Shown: piece after piece, positions 26,511 through 37,965 of the stretch
How positions within the stretch are numbered: position 1 is the first letter of the stretch
How the letters are laid out: each line of letters opens with the position of its first letter
Source of the DNA: Verrucomicrobiota bacterium
GTDB taxonomy: Bacteria; Verrucomicrobiota; Verrucomicrobiia; JAWXBN01
Assembly (NCBI GenBank): GCA_034440155.1
Contig: JAWXBN010000083.1
Coordinates: 1 to 44,209 of the forward strand
Direction: 5' to 3'
DNA: 44,209 bases
Translations under genes and position numbers: made by a program
The notes under the pieces: generated by a model
Database searches by the model: none
The model's input: only the letters and a program-made list of their open reading frames with translations
Told to the model about the DNA's origin: nothing

Positions 26511-27237
26511 TGACGAAAGACTAGCCCGCAGTGAACTAAGAAAACTGATCACGGAAAACTGTCTTGATCCCATCGTTCAAGAAGCCAAAAACGGCAATGA
26601 AGCCCTTACGATTTATCAACACTTTCGTCCTCATGTTATTTTTGTTGATATTAAAATGCCCGGAATGAGCGGATTTGAGATGCTTGAAAAAATCCCTCTT
26701 CCTCTGCCTGAGGTCATATTCACAACAGCCTATAGCGAATATGCCATCAAAGCATTTGATTTTAACGCTTTGGATTATCTCGTAAAACCTATCGATCCCG
26801 AGCGCTTCAAAAACACGATTCAAAGGGTTCAGGCCCGCATCCTTTCCTATAACCAATCCAGCCAACCTGATGATGGCCACGATGCTGATCCCAGCGGACA
26901 AATTGCACAGGATAATAAGGTTTTTGTCCGTGAAGGGGATAAATGCTGGTTCGTGGCGGCTAAAGACATTCGACTTTTGGAGTCGGAAGGAAATTACACC
27001 CGTGTCTATTTCCACTCCGAGCGCCCCCTCCTCCTCCGCTCCTTGAATTCCCTAGAGGAACGTCTGGATATGAATGTTTTTTTTCGGGCCAGCCGTGCAC
27101 AGATCATCAATATCAACCACATCAAATCGGTAGAACCTTGGTTTAGTGGTGGATTAAAAGTAATCCTCGATGGCGGGCAAGAAGTGGAATTTTCAAGAAG
27201 ACAGGCCCGTTCATTCCGAGAAAAGATGAGCTTATAA
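26491..27237 (+). CDS. LytTR-family response regulator
   Basis: 248 aa. Receiver domain at 1-120: acidic pocket DDER (7-10), phosphoacceptor Asp53 in FVDIKMPG, TTAY and the conserved Lys in DYLVKPID. The LytTR DNA-binding domain follows at about 145-245 (LLESEGNYTRVYFHSE, FFRASRAQIININHI, FSRRQARSFREK). Partner of the kinase whose gene it overlaps by 20 nt. LytTR regulators bind direct repeats upstream of their targets; no target site is recognisable here. The stop is 1 nt from the 3' end of the convergent tRNA-Val gene. Confidence 0.93.
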   Translation: MNVLLVDDERLARSELRKLITENCLDPIVQEAKNGNEALTIYQHFRPHVIFVDIKMPGMSGFEMLEKIPLPLPEVIFTTAYSEYAIKAFDFNALDYLVKPIDPERFKNTIQRVQARILSYNQSSQPDDGHDADPSGQIAQDNKVFVREGDKCWFVAAKDIRLLESEGNYTRVYFHSERPLLLRSLNSLEERLDMNVFFRASRAQIININHIKSVEPWFSGGLKVILDGGQEVEFSRRQARSFREKMSL

Positions 27238-27238
27238 A

Positions 27239-27313
27239 TGGTGCACAGTGAGAGATTCGAACTCCCGACCAACTCGGTGTAAGCGAGCCGCTCTACCGCT
27301 GAGCTAACTGTGC
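27239..27313 (-). tRNA. tRNA-Val (anticodon TAC)
   Basis: 75 nt, read leftwards. Complete cloverleaf: acceptor GCACAGT pairs with ACTGTGC; D arm GCTC/GAGC; anticodon arm GCTCG-CTTACAC-CGAGT with TAC at 34-36; variable TGGTC; T arm GGGAG-TTCGAAT-CTCTC; discriminator A and an encoded CCA. No intron or mismatch beyond G-T wobbles. Confidence 0.95.
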
Positions 27314-27328
27314 AATGGAAGGGTGCAT

Positions 27329-27357
27329 ATCTAGCCTTCGAATAAAAAATGATTCAA
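27329..27357 (-). promoter_or_regulatory. Candidate promoter of tRNA-Val
   Basis: Read leftwards: TTGAAT (27352-27357), a 17-nt spacer, then CTAGAT (27329-27334), 16 nt before the tRNA 5' end. Spacing is ideal and the boxes are moderate. Confidence 0.45.
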
Positions 27358-27490
27358 GGCAAAAATATCCACTTGTTAATAAATACTAAAAAAATCCCGT
27401 TTTTCCTAATAATAGAGAATTCTCGCTATTCTATTATTCATGATACATGCTAGAAAATAATCTTAAAGGTTCCTATCCAAATTAATCCTT

Positions 27491-28231
27491 ATGAAAGCCG
27501 CCGCAATCATCCCTGCAAGATATGCCTCTACACGTTTCCCGGGCAAACCCCTTGTTCAAATCGCTGGTAAACCCCTTGTCCAATGGGTCTATGAACGGGT
27601 TTCTAAAGCGAAAAATATTAACCGGATCATTGTCGCGACAGACGACCAAAGGATTTTTAGAGCTGTAAGGTCATGGGGGGGAGAAGTTGTCATGACTTCT
27701 TCGCGACACCAAACGGGTAGTGATCGCATTGCTGAAGTCGCCAAAAAACTTAAAGAAGAGATTATCGTCAATGTCCAGGGGGATGAACCTCTTATCCGTC
27801 CGAAATTAATCGATTCACTCGTGGACGCCCTCAAAAAAAACAAGACAACCCCTGTCGTCACAACATGTTGTGCTATCGAGAGTAAGGAGGAGTTATCTTC
27901 CCCAAATGTGGTAAAAGTTATTTTCGACCTCCATGGCCGGGCACTTTATTTCTCTCGTTACTGTTTACCTTTTGTCCGGGACACGAATATGGACGCTGTG
28001 GTTCATTACAAACACATGGGAATTTATGCCTATCAACGAGATTTTCTACTCAAATATATCAAACTCAAGCCCACACGCCTTGAATCCCTTGAAAAACTCG
28101 AACAACTTCGGATTCTGGAACATGGTTATTCGATTCAAATTGTCATGACAAAATTTGATTCAATCGGAGTGGATACCCCTGAGGATATCGCCCGTGTTGA
28201 AAAACTCCTGCAAAATGGGGTAAAATATTAA
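27491..28231 (+). CDS. kdsB: 3-deoxy-manno-octulosonate cytidylyltransferase
   Basis: Activates Kdo as CMP-Kdo for LPS inner core synthesis. 246 aa, normal length. Signature IPARYASTRFPGKPL (residues 6-20), ATDD, TGSDRIAEVAKKL, VNVQGDEPLI and a C-terminal KFDSIGVDTPED. The CTP-binding Arg/Lys and the magnesium Asp in QGDEP are kept. It leads a rightward set with pyrG (CTP supply), kdsA (Kdo-8-phosphate) and Lpt genes, so substrate supply, activation and LPS export are grouped. Confidence 0.97.
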   Translation: MKAAAIIPARYASTRFPGKPLVQIAGKPLVQWVYERVSKAKNINRIIVATDDQRIFRAVRSWGGEVVMTSSRHQTGSDRIAEVAKKLKEEIIVNVQGDEPLIRPKLIDSLVDALKKNKTTPVVTTCCAIESKEELSSPNVVKVIFDLHGRALYFSRYCLPFVRDTNMDAVVHYKHMGIYAYQRDFLLKYIKLKPTRLESLEKLEQLRILEHGYSIQIVMTKFDSIGVDTPEDIARVEKLLQNGVKY

Positions 28232-28322
28232 GGCTCTTCGGGATTTCGAGTGGGTGAATTCTTCTTTACCTATGCCTTTGTTTATCGCATTTATTCCTTT
28301 CCCTCCCATTTAATTCTTTTGA

Positions 28323-30842
<2,520 letters not shown>

Positions 30843-30862
<20 letters not shown>

Positions 30863-31316
30863 TTTACTTGTCCTGATATGTCTCAGCGGGGTCTACGGCC
30901 AACAAACCCCGCCACCGGAGTTAAATTCCCCTTTGTCTGCACAAGGAATTATTAAAAACTTTGATTTCCCGATCCGCAATAATGATGGAAAATTACAATA
31001 TAGCATTAAAGGGGAACAAGCTAAGCCACTGGCTAATGGCCAATATGAACTAAAAAAAGCGGATGCAACGATCTACTCTCAAGATGGGAAAAACGATTCT
31101 CACATAAAAATGGATTCATGTTTACTTGACCCGAATACGAAGGAGATTGAAACCGAAGGTCCTGTTTTTTTTGAAATGCCGGGAGTCAAAATCCAAGGGG
31201 TAGGGATGGACGGTTCCCTTGCACTAGATGGAGATGGGCTTGTGATTAAAAATAATGTCCGCGTTGAAATAACCGATATGCAAAAAGGAGTGACTATCGT
31301 AAAAAATAATGAATAA
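30843..31316 (+). CDS. lptC: LptC-like LPS export periplasmic protein
   Basis: 157 aa with an N-terminal signal or anchor (IINLLVLICLSGVYG). The rest is a repetitive beta-jelly-roll of Lpt/OstA type: FDFPIRNNDGKLQYSIKGEQ, ADATIYSQDGK, IETEGPVFFEMPGVKIQG, LVIKNNVRVEI. Its place between kdsA and lptA/lptB makes LptC the best reading. Unlike E. coli LptC, the leader looks more like a cleavable signal than a membrane anchor, so it may behave like an LptA paralogue. It overlaps both neighbours, indicating a tight operon. Confidence 0.75.
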
Positions 31317-31908
31317 TTTAAATTCCATGAAGTTTATTCTGATCATACTGCTCCATTTTATGGTTGCAGGCTCTTTGGATCTCTCCCATGCGAAAGATGC
31401 CAAGGATAAACCAATGCCCGAAGGCGCGCAGGTCAAAGATAATGAAATTGTTAATGGTAAAACCCCTACCGTGATTACTTCTGATAAACTCAGGATCGAC
31501 ACTCAGAAAAAAATCGGTTTATTCACCGGGAATGTCTATGTCAATAATGAGCAATTTACCATGACATCGGACGAAATGAGGGTTTTCTTTAATGATGATA
31601 AAAACGGGGTCGATGAGATCGTAGCTAATGGCAATGTCATACTCAAACAAGTGGGAGGCGATGAAAGTGTCGCCCGTGGTGAACAAGCTGTATTCACCAC
31701 CTCCAAAGATGATGGCAAAGGGGGCAAGGTGAGCGATGACGTGATAGTCCTCACAGGAAACCCGAACATTCAACAAGGGAACAATACGATTAGTGGTAAA
31801 GTAATCCGTTTTTTTAAAGGCCAAAATAAAATGATTGTCGAAGGGGGTTCACGCCTTATCCTCTATGATGATAAAAATGGCAAACCAGGCCTCGGAATTA
31901 CCCCTTAA
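31309..31908 (+). CDS. lptA: LptA-like LPS transport protein (OstA family)
   Basis: 199 aa, signal peptide FILIILLHFMVAGSLDLSHA with probable cleavage after HA. OstA/LptA beta-strands follow: VITSDKLRIDTQKKIGLFTG (20 residues), NVYVNNEQFTMTSDEMRVFF, ANGNVILKQ, ARGEQAVFTTSKDDGKGG, VVLTGNP-like VIVLTGNPNIQQGNNTISGK, then IRFFKGQNKMIVEGGSRLIL. This is the usual order of LptA strands, with the TSDEM and GNV motifs. It would bridge LPS across the periplasm. A second ATG (31327) is possible. lptB follows 22 nt later. Confidence 0.88.
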   Translation: MNNLNSMKFILIILLHFMVAGSLDLSHAKDAKDKPMPEGAQVKDNEIVNGKTPTVITSDKLRIDTQKKIGLFTGNVYVNNEQFTMTSDEMRVFFNDDKNGVDEIVANGNVILKQVGGDESVARGEQAVFTTSKDDGKGGKVSDDVIVLTGNPNIQQGNNTISGKVIRFFKGQNKMIVEGGSRLILYDDKNGKPGLGITP

Positions 31909-31930
31909 CCTTATACTATCCTAATCATCC

Positions 31931-32659
31931 ATGTCGATAACCCTTCTCAGAACTGAAAGACTTGTCAAAACCTATGGCGGCAGGAGAGTGGCGAACCAAG
32001 TAAGCTTAAAAGTGGGTTATGGAGAAATTGTCGGCCTTCTCGGGCCTAACGGGGCAGGAAAAACAACCAGCTTCTACATGATCGTCGGTCTTGTGAAAGC
32101 AGATGCCGGACGTGTTTATCTCCAAGAACAAGAAGTTACCCATATGGCAATGTATCGCCGCGCCCGTATGGGTATGGGTTATCTCGCACAAGAAGCCAGT
32201 ATTTTCCGTAAATTAACGGTCGAAGAGAACATCATGGCCATTCTTGAAACTCTTAACCTTACAAAAGCAGAACGGTTACGCCGTCTTGATGAATTACTCG
32301 ATGAATTGAGTATTAGCCATTTACGCAAGAATAAAGCTTATACCCTTTCCGGCGGGGAACGTCGTCGGTTAGAAATCACACGAGCCTTGGTCACTAGCCC
32401 AAAGATTCTTATGTTGGATGAACCATTCAGCGGGGTTGACCCGATTGCCGTTTATGACGTCCAACAAATTATCATCCGCCTCCGTGAAAAAGGCTTAGGC
32501 ATACTGATCACTGACCATAATGTCCGCGAAACCCTTTCTGTCGTGGATCGCGCCTACCTGATCTGCGAGGGGAAGGTCGAAGTAACTGGAACCGCTGAAT
32601 TCCTCTTAAATGATCCTCGGAGCAGAGAGCTCTATTTAGGGGCGAGATTTACAATGTGA
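31931..32659 (+). CDS. lptB: LPS export ABC transporter ATPase LptB
   Basis: 242 aa. Walker [11 protein letters not shown]-loop region [18 protein letters not shown] (family-specific for LptB), signature [15 protein letters not shown], Walker [17 protein letters not shown] and switch His in [10 protein letters not shown]. It powers LptFG-driven extraction of LPS from the inner membrane; the LptF/G genes are not in the window. It ends the kdsB-lptB set. Confidence 0.96.
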   Translation: MSITLLRTERLVKTYGGRRVANQVSLKVGYGEIVGLLGPNGAGKTTSFYMIVGLVKADAGRVYLQEQEVTHMAMYRRARMGMGYLAQEASIFRKLTVEENIMAILETLNLTKAERLRRLDELLDELSISHLRKNKAYTLSGGERRRLEITRALVTSPKILMLDEPFSGVDPIAVYDVQQIIIRLREKGLGILITDHNVRETLSVVDRAYLICEGKVEVTGTAEFLLNDPRSRELYLGARFTM

Positions 32660-32678
32660 AACTAACCAATATATTATT

Positions 32679-33416
32679 ATGAAACTCCTTATATTAGCCG
32701 CCGGATACGCCACACGTCTCTATCCCCTGACAGAGAACCAAGCAAAACCCCTATTACCTGTTGCTGGGAAACCAATGATTGATCATGTCATTGAAAAATT
32801 CAGCGGCTGTAAGGAAATTGATGAAATTTACGTTGTTACTAATAATAAATTCACTCCTCATTTTGAAAAGTGGGCTGCAGAGGCAAAATTAAAATTTGAT
32901 GGCCGCCCGATCCGTATCTTCAACGATCAGACCACGACCAATGAGAACCGTCTTGGAGCGATCGGCGACATGCTTTATGTCATTGACCAAGCGAAATTGG
33001 ATGACGATTTAATCGTGGTTGCCGGCGATAATCTATTTAGCGGTGGACTTCAGGATTATGTGGAGCAGAGCAGAACAAAAGGTATCTTGATCGGGATTTA
33101 TGATGTCAAAGACCTTGAGCAAGTGAAAAAGTACAATAGTTTAGGGCTAGATGAAGACGGAAGGATTACATTCTTCGAGGAGAAATCACCCACCCCGAAA
33201 AGTTCCCTTACAGCAATCGCGCTTTACCATTATCCCAAAGAGATCCTACCCATGATCCGCCAATATGCTGCTGAAGGTAATAATATTGATCAACCAGGAC
33301 GACTCGTGCAATGGTTCTATCCTCGTGTCGCATGCCACACGTATGAGGTAAAAGGGCTCTGGCTAGATATTGGAAGCCTTGAGACATATGAGGAAGCCCA
33401 AAGGCTCTTTATCTAA
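32679..33416 (+). CDS. Sugar-phosphate nucleotidyltransferase
   Basis: 245 aa. N-terminal signature LILAAGYATRLYPLTENQAK and PLLPVAGKPMIDHVIEK, with the G-x-T/A-x-R-L pyrophosphorylase loop slightly altered (AAGYATRL). AGDNLFSGGL is the metal/sugar site and WLDIGSLETYEEA the usual C-terminal motif. No acyltransferase tail, so it is closer to glucose-1-phosphate thymidylyltransferase or mannose-1-phosphate guanylyltransferase-type enzymes than to GlmU. The stand-alone beta-helix protein at 40856-41539 resembles the domain fused to such enzymes elsewhere. The sugar is not determinable. Confidence 0.85.
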   Translation: MKLLILAAGYATRLYPLTENQAKPLLPVAGKPMIDHVIEKFSGCKEIDEIYVVTNNKFTPHFEKWAAEAKLKFDGRPIRIFNDQTTTNENRLGAIGDMLYVIDQAKLDDDLIVVAGDNLFSGGLQDYVEQSRTKGILIGIYDVKDLEQVKKYNSLGLDEDGRITFFEEKSPTPKSSLTAIALYHYPKEILPMIRQYAAEGNNIDQPGRLVQWFYPRVACHTYEVKGLWLDIGSLETYEEAQRLFI

Positions 33417-33445
33417 TCTTTTTAAAAACAGAAGCACTTGATCTG

Positions 33446-33473
33446 TTGACAGAGAGTTATTCTACGTTATGGT
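33446..33473 (+). promoter_or_regulatory. Candidate promoter of the HNH gene
   Basis: TTGACA (33446-33451), a 16-nt spacer and TATGGT (33468-33473). The start at 33492 has GGAG nine bases upstream, so any leader would be very short. Confidence 0.5.
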
Positions 33474-33491
33474 TCCACTGGAGTAAAACCA

Positions 33492-34094
33492 ATGGAAGCG
33501 GTTCTATATCAGCCTGTTCTCGTCCTTAACAGGTTATGGCAAGCCGTAAACGTCTGCACGGCGCAAAGAGCTTTTTGTCTCTTAATACAAGGCCACGCGG
33601 CTGTGGTCGATAACTCTGGGAACAACTTTCAGACCTACTCTTGTGATCAGTGGTTCAATGCCTCAAAAAATTATGAGGGGAGCGATGTTGTAAAAACAGT
33701 TTCATTAAAAATTAGGATTCCCCGTATCATTTTGTTAGGGGTATTCGATAAAGTCCCTAAAAAAGAGGTCAAGTTCACACGCGCTAATATCTTTGAACGA
33801 GACAAACACCAATGCCAGTATTGTGGCAATCATTTTGAACGGAAATATCTTAACTTGGATCATGTTACTCCACGCCACCAGGGGGGGCCGACTACTTGGG
33901 ACAACGTTGTTTGCTCCTGTATCAAGTGTAACACAAAGAAGGGTAATCGCACTCCACGACAAGCGAATATGAAGCTTTTGAGGACTCCCATGAAACCAAA
34001 ATGGCGTCCAATCCTTAATATTAACTATTCATTGAAACATGACTCTTGGAAACATTTCTTGGATCCAGAGTGCTGGACGGTTGAACTCGGTTAG
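33492..34094 (+). CDS. HNH endonuclease-domain protein
   Basis: 200 aa. N-terminal conserved block (VLVLNRLWQAVNVCTAQRAF) followed by the HNH domain from about residue 100: FERDKHQCQYCGNHFERKYL, NLDHVTPRHQGGPTTWDNVV, CSCIKCNTKKGNRTP. The two C-x2-C pairs bind the structural zinc and the DH/N/K residues form the beta-beta-alpha-metal site. This compact family is found as a single chromosomal gene in many cyanobacteria, planctomycetes and verrucomicrobia, and is not associated with restriction systems here. Substrate and role are unknown. Confidence 0.85.
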   Translation: MEAVLYQPVLVLNRLWQAVNVCTAQRAFCLLIQGHAAVVDNSGNNFQTYSCDQWFNASKNYEGSDVVKTVSLKIRIPRIILLGVFDKVPKKEVKFTRANIFERDKHQCQYCGNHFERKYLNLDHVTPRHQGGPTTWDNVVCSCIKCNTKKGNRTPRQANMKLLRTPMKPKWRPILNINYSLKHDSWKHFLDPECWTVELG

Positions 34095-34114
34095 ATTTCT
34101 GCTATATTATCCAT

Positions 34115-34816
34115 ATGAAAATTTATACAGGTCTTTTGATTGCAATAATTTCTATAACTTGTGTGCATGCTTTTGCCGAAGGTATAGTAGCCATTGGGGA
34201 TAATGAAATTGACGTTCGTAACAAAATGGGGAAACCAAGCGGCATAATTACAATCGGTAAAAACGAAAAAATCCTCAGTTATTCAAATGGTGATATTATC
34301 CTAAAGGACGGAAAAGTTTCAAAAATGGAATTTCTTCCTGCTGGAAAAACATATTCCGATATTAACAAGAATAGCGCCGACAAACTCCAACAACGGATTA
34401 CTTTCGATAAAGACCTGTTTAACCAACCACTGAATAAATTTAATGAAACATCCGAATTCAAAGATCTTTCGGATCCTGATAAAATCACAAAACTCAAAGA
34501 ATTCAAGGAGGCGAATCCCAACGTCGATATCGTTGATCAAGTGAAAACCTTGGAAAAGAAAATCGCAGAGTATCAGAAGAATAATCCCTCGGCACCCAAA
34601 CCGACCGAAAAGCCGGTTGTAGATACTCCTCCTGTAGCGACTCAACCATCAGTACCGAAATATCAGGGATCTGAACCAAATTATTATCCTAAAAGTATTT
34701 CCGGTTATCCAACAGGTGCTGGATCAGGGGCATCTTCCGGGGGGTATAACTTCCAACAAAATGATTTTTACAAAACAGCTCCAAAGACTAACGAACCAGC
34801 AAAACCTATTCAGTAG
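34115..34816 (+). CDS. Secreted uncharacterised protein with SmpA/BamE-like N-terminal motif
   Basis: 233 aa, signal peptide (YTGLLIAIISITCVHAFA). Residues about 25-75 resemble short outer-membrane lipoprotein/BamE-type strands: GDNEIDVRNKMGKPSGII, KILSYSNGDIILKDGKVSKM. No lipobox cysteine is visible, so it is likely periplasmic. A coiled-coil-like middle and a Pro/Gly/Ser/Gln-rich tail follow. The stop region overlaps the convergent comEC stop by 11 nt. Function unknown. Confidence 0.55.
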   Translation: MKIYTGLLIAIISITCVHAFAEGIVAIGDNEIDVRNKMGKPSGIITIGKNEKILSYSNGDIILKDGKVSKMEFLPAGKTYSDINKNSADKLQQRITFDKDLFNQPLNKFNETSEFKDLSDPDKITKLKEFKEANPNVDIVDQVKTLEKKIAEYQKNNPSAPKPTEKPVVDTPPVATQPSVPKYQGSEPNYYPKSISGYPTGAGSGASSGGYNFQQNDFYKTAPKTNEPAKPIQ

Positions 34817-37109
34817 TATTGGGTGATTTACACTGAATAGAAAATCCATTGTTATAGATGATTTGGGCTCCACCCCGGTAATCTGTATTAATGATTTTGA
34901 CCTCGGGTATTTGTACTTTCACTAATTCATCCGGCTTGGCAGAACTGAAAATAATTCCTTTTGCTTTGGTTAATCTGACTAACTCTGCAGGGAATCTTTT
35001 TTCTTTTTGATCAAAGCCACAAATGATCCATTGAATATTCCCCATATAACATTCCTCCCCTGATTGTAAAAAATGTAGAATAGCACTTTCTGCCAAATCA
35101 AAAGTCATGAGGAGAGACTCTTGACCACTTCGAATCAAGACCAGAGGGCAACTTTGATCCGATCTTTGAGGATTTTCGGGTAGTGGTGGATAAATAATCT
35201 CAAGTACACCGGCTTCCCCTAATATAATCCGCGCATCCTTCCGGCCCATCACCACAGGAATTGTGCCTGACATTATTTTCCCTACCGTCTTGTTATAGAC
35301 ACTTGATTTCCCATCAAAATCATTCATCCAAATTTGATCCACTGGGAAATTTTTCAAAAAATAGACCGCCCCTCCTGTATGTTGTGCATCCGCATGGGAT
35401 AAGATCAATCCATCGACACGGTTAACTCCAAGTGCTTTCAGATAAGGAATCGTTATAAACCGGGCACAATTCTCGTTACCTGTGTCAATGACGTAAACAC
35501 TTTTCTCTGTCTGGAGGATATAACTCTGGGAATTACCCGCTTCCAAACAGTGAAGGATAAATGCATTTTTAGGAATTTTCTGGGCATCAAAGGATAAATA
35601 GATACACCCTCCAGGGATCGTGGAGAAAAAGTGAATACCGACAAGGAGGATTTTGATAAAAAGATAATTAGCATTATTATAAAGTAAGGCAATCCACGGG
35701 TGAATAAAACTCCCCAGAAAAGAGATTAATCCCAAGGATAAAATTATTGTCGCCATGGGAATGATGAACATGTTAGCCAATACAGTGATTGGTGCAAATG
35801 TATGAAAATAGTACAGCGTAAATGGTAGAGAGGCTATCCATGCAACCCCCGAAGAGATTGTCATTTGTATAACCCCTCCAGCCCCATATTTCCATAACCG
35901 GTCTTTATGGGAAATTAATTCACGAATTAAAAAGGGGTCAGGTTCAAAAAAGCCTTTAATTTTATCCCACACCCATGGGGTTAATATAATCAGGCAAAGA
36001 ACCACTGAAAAAGAAAATTGAAAGCCTAAGTCAAAAAGTTCTTGAGGGTTCCATCCAAGTGTGATTAATGCTGCACATCCCAAGGCATTTAAAAGGTCGA
36101 ATGGCCTGATCATCATCCACGCACCAATGACCACCGCAGCCATCCAAAAAGCCCTCAGACAACCGGGTTGCCAACCAACACTCGCGCAATAAAGGACCAG
36201 CACAGGCAGAACCACGTATCCACATCTCCATTTTGACAAGCCAAACGAACGTAAAATCACAATAAATACAAATGCCAAAAATGTAAGATTCTGCCCGCTC
36301 ACGGCCAAGATATGAAATGTTCCTGTCCTCTGGAACTCCTCTGAAATATTGGCAGGAATCTCATCTCGATACCCAAGGATCATCCCCGATAAGACTGAAG
36401 ACAGCTCTGTTTCATTTTCCAGACCTAACCGCAGTGATTTATTTATGTTAGCCCGCAATTTATACCCGAGCGATGTTAAGAAAAAACCCTTATTATGAGC
36501 ACACAGGATCACATTGTCCAAATCTTCTACCGACAGGACATGGAAAATACCCTGTCTTTTTAGCCAAGTGGAATAATCAAAAAGATAGAAATTCTTTTGT
36601 ATTGGTGTTGGATTAAGTTTTCCCCGTAACTTCACCTTGTCACCATAGAATAACTTTCCATCCCTCGTATTCCTAACGATCACTTTCAGATAACCGCTGG
36701 CAGGAAGCGTATTTCCGAACTGGGTAATAGTCTCTACCCTAAGGGTAAAAGAAGTCTTTTTCTGTAATTCACGAATACTCTCTCGATTATTTGATTTCAA
36801 TACCCTGATTTCAGGGTCACTCACAATAACCCCCTCACAAGATACCCAGGGCGAATTACCATGGATCATATGAAGCAGATGATTTTGACGGGGTGGTAAC
36901 TCATTGACGGCTAAACGGAATGCTCCAAGGCTGACGACGGACAAATATAAAAGCACAACTGAAACCATGCCCTTACGCCTTAATAAAAAATAGCCGGCGA
37001 GAAAAAGAATCGTCGTGAGACAAACCATCCAAACCCCTGATTGGAATATTTCCTCACAAAGTATCCCGAGGGAAAAACAAAGTGATAAGCCCAAGAGAGG
37101 ACGTCTCAT
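34806..37109 (-). CDS. comEC: DNA internalisation/competence protein ComEC/Rec2
   Basis: 767 aa inner-membrane channel for transforming DNA. N-terminal two to three helices and an OB-like DUF4131 region (about residues 30-180: VIVSDPEIRV, YGDKVKLRGKL). The Competence domain follows with GTFHILAVSGQNLTFLAFVF and about eight helices. The C-terminal metallo-beta-lactamase-like domain has LILSHADAQHTGGAVYFLK, matching the S-H-x-D-x-x-H-x-G-G core. The ATG at 37109 overlaps the thiD stop; the longer frame begins at a TTG (37118). Presence of full-length ComEC implies, but does not prove, natural competence. No DUS-recognising pilin is in this window. Confidence 0.93.
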   Translation of the reverse strand: MRRPLLGLSLCFSLGILCEEIFQSGVWMVCLTTILFLAGYFLLRRKGMVSVVLLYLSVVSLGAFRLAVNELPPRQNHLLHMIHGNSPWVSCEGVIVSDPEIRVLKSNNRESIRELQKKTSFTLRVETITQFGNTLPASGYLKVIVRNTRDGKLFYGDKVKLRGKLNPTPIQKNFYLFDYSTWLKRQGIFHVLSVEDLDNVILCAHNKGFFLTSLGYKLRANINKSLRLGLENETELSSVLSGMILGYRDEIPANISEEFQRTGTFHILAVSGQNLTFLAFVFIVILRSFGLSKWRCGYVVLPVLVLYCASVGWQPGCLRAFWMAAVVIGAWMMIRPFDLLNALGCAALITLGWNPQELFDLGFQFSFSVVLCLIILTPWVWDKIKGFFEPDPFLIRELISHKDRLWKYGAGGVIQMTISSGVAWIASLPFTLYYFHTFAPITVLANMFIIPMATIILSLGLISFLGSFIHPWIALLYNNANYLFIKILLVGIHFFSTIPGGCIYLSFDAQKIPKNAFILHCLEAGNSQSYILQTEKSVYVIDTGNENCARFITIPYLKALGVNRVDGLILSHADAQHTGGAVYFLKNFPVDQIWMNDFDGKSSVYNKTVGKIMSGTIPVVMGRKDARIILGEAGVLEIIYPPLPENPQRSDQSCPLVLIRSGQESLLMTFDLAESAILHFLQSGEECYMGNIQWIICGFDQKEKRFPAELVRLTKAKGIIFSSAKPDELVKVQIPEVKIINTDYRGGAQIIYNNGFSIQCKSPNTTE

Positions 37110-37888
37110 GGCGACCAAAAATGATTTAACGCAAACCGTTTTCGTGGCCAGCGAAGGATATTCTTCAAAGCCCCGGTTATATATTTTTTACCGAACCCGA
37201 CAGCTTCCTCTAGATTCATTCCCCGGGCCATACCGGCACAAATAGCTGCCGAATATGTGCAACCGGTCCCATGTGTATGGATGCCCCTGATAAAAGGTGC
37301 GGAAAACTCAGAAAGAACCTTCCCATCATATAAGATATCGGTCGCATCTCTCGACTTAAGATGCCCCCCCTTTAGAAGGAATGGCACACCAAATCTTTCA
37401 ACGAGAGACACAACCGCCCCCTTGGCATCTTCTAAAGATTGAATTTTTCTTGAAAGTAAAAGTTCGGCCTCATTTAGGTTTGGGGTAACCAATGATGCCA
37501 TTGGAATTATTTTTGTACAAATAGCGTTAAGGGCGTCTTTCTTTAAAAGAACAGCCCCACTTGTAGCCACCATGACCGGATCGACAATTAGCGGGCTATT
37601 GAGTTTAGCAATTTCAGGAATAATGGCATCAATAATCCCACGCTCATATAACATGCCCGTTTTGACTGCCTGAATCTTAAAATATTCCCTTGCCGTGGCA
37701 ATTTGGGAGGCTACAAGGGATGCTTTAACAGCCTGAATTCCCACCACACGGTCGGGATTCTCAGACACAATACATGTGATGGCAGTAGTGCCAAAGACAC
37801 CACATGCCGAAAAAGTTTTTAAATCGGCTTGGATGCCCGCACCGGCACTATTATCCGAACCAGCGACTGTTAAAGCAACTTGCTTCAT
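37106..37888 (-). CDS. thiD: Hydroxymethylpyrimidine/phosphomethylpyrimidine kinase
   Basis: 260 aa. Phosphorylates HMP and HMP-P in thiamine synthesis. AGSDNSAGAGIQADLKTFSA, VDPVMVATSGAVLL, TPNLNEAELL, LLKGGHL and the catalytic GTGCTYSAAI anion hole are intact. ATG 37888 begins at MKQVALTVAGSD; the frame runs to 37945 without support. The stop overlaps comEC (ATGA), so thiamine and DNA-uptake genes are translationally linked. Divergent from apaG. Confidence 0.96.
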   Translation of the reverse strand: MKQVALTVAGSDNSAGAGIQADLKTFSACGVFGTTAITCIVSENPDRVVGIQAVKASLVASQIATAREYFKIQAVKTGMLYERGIIDAIIPEIAKLNSPLIVDPVMVATSGAVLLKKDALNAICTKIIPMASLVTPNLNEAELLLSRKIQSLEDAKGAVVSLVERFGVPFLLKGGHLKSRDATDILYDGKVLSEFSAPFIRGIHTHGTGCTYSAAICAGMARGMNLEEAVGFGKKYITGALKNILRWPRKRFALNHFWSP

Positions 37889-37965
37889 TTTCTGATTATG
37901 CCGGGGTCTTGAATCTTTACAAACCTTTTGCTTGCACCCGGGCACGCGTATTATATTTTGTACGT

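Noticed and set aside
27408-27438. AT-rich inverted repeat (AATAATAG/CTATTATT) upstream of kdsB as a terminator
   Set aside because: Weak AT stem, no T run on either strand; may be chance or an unknown operator.
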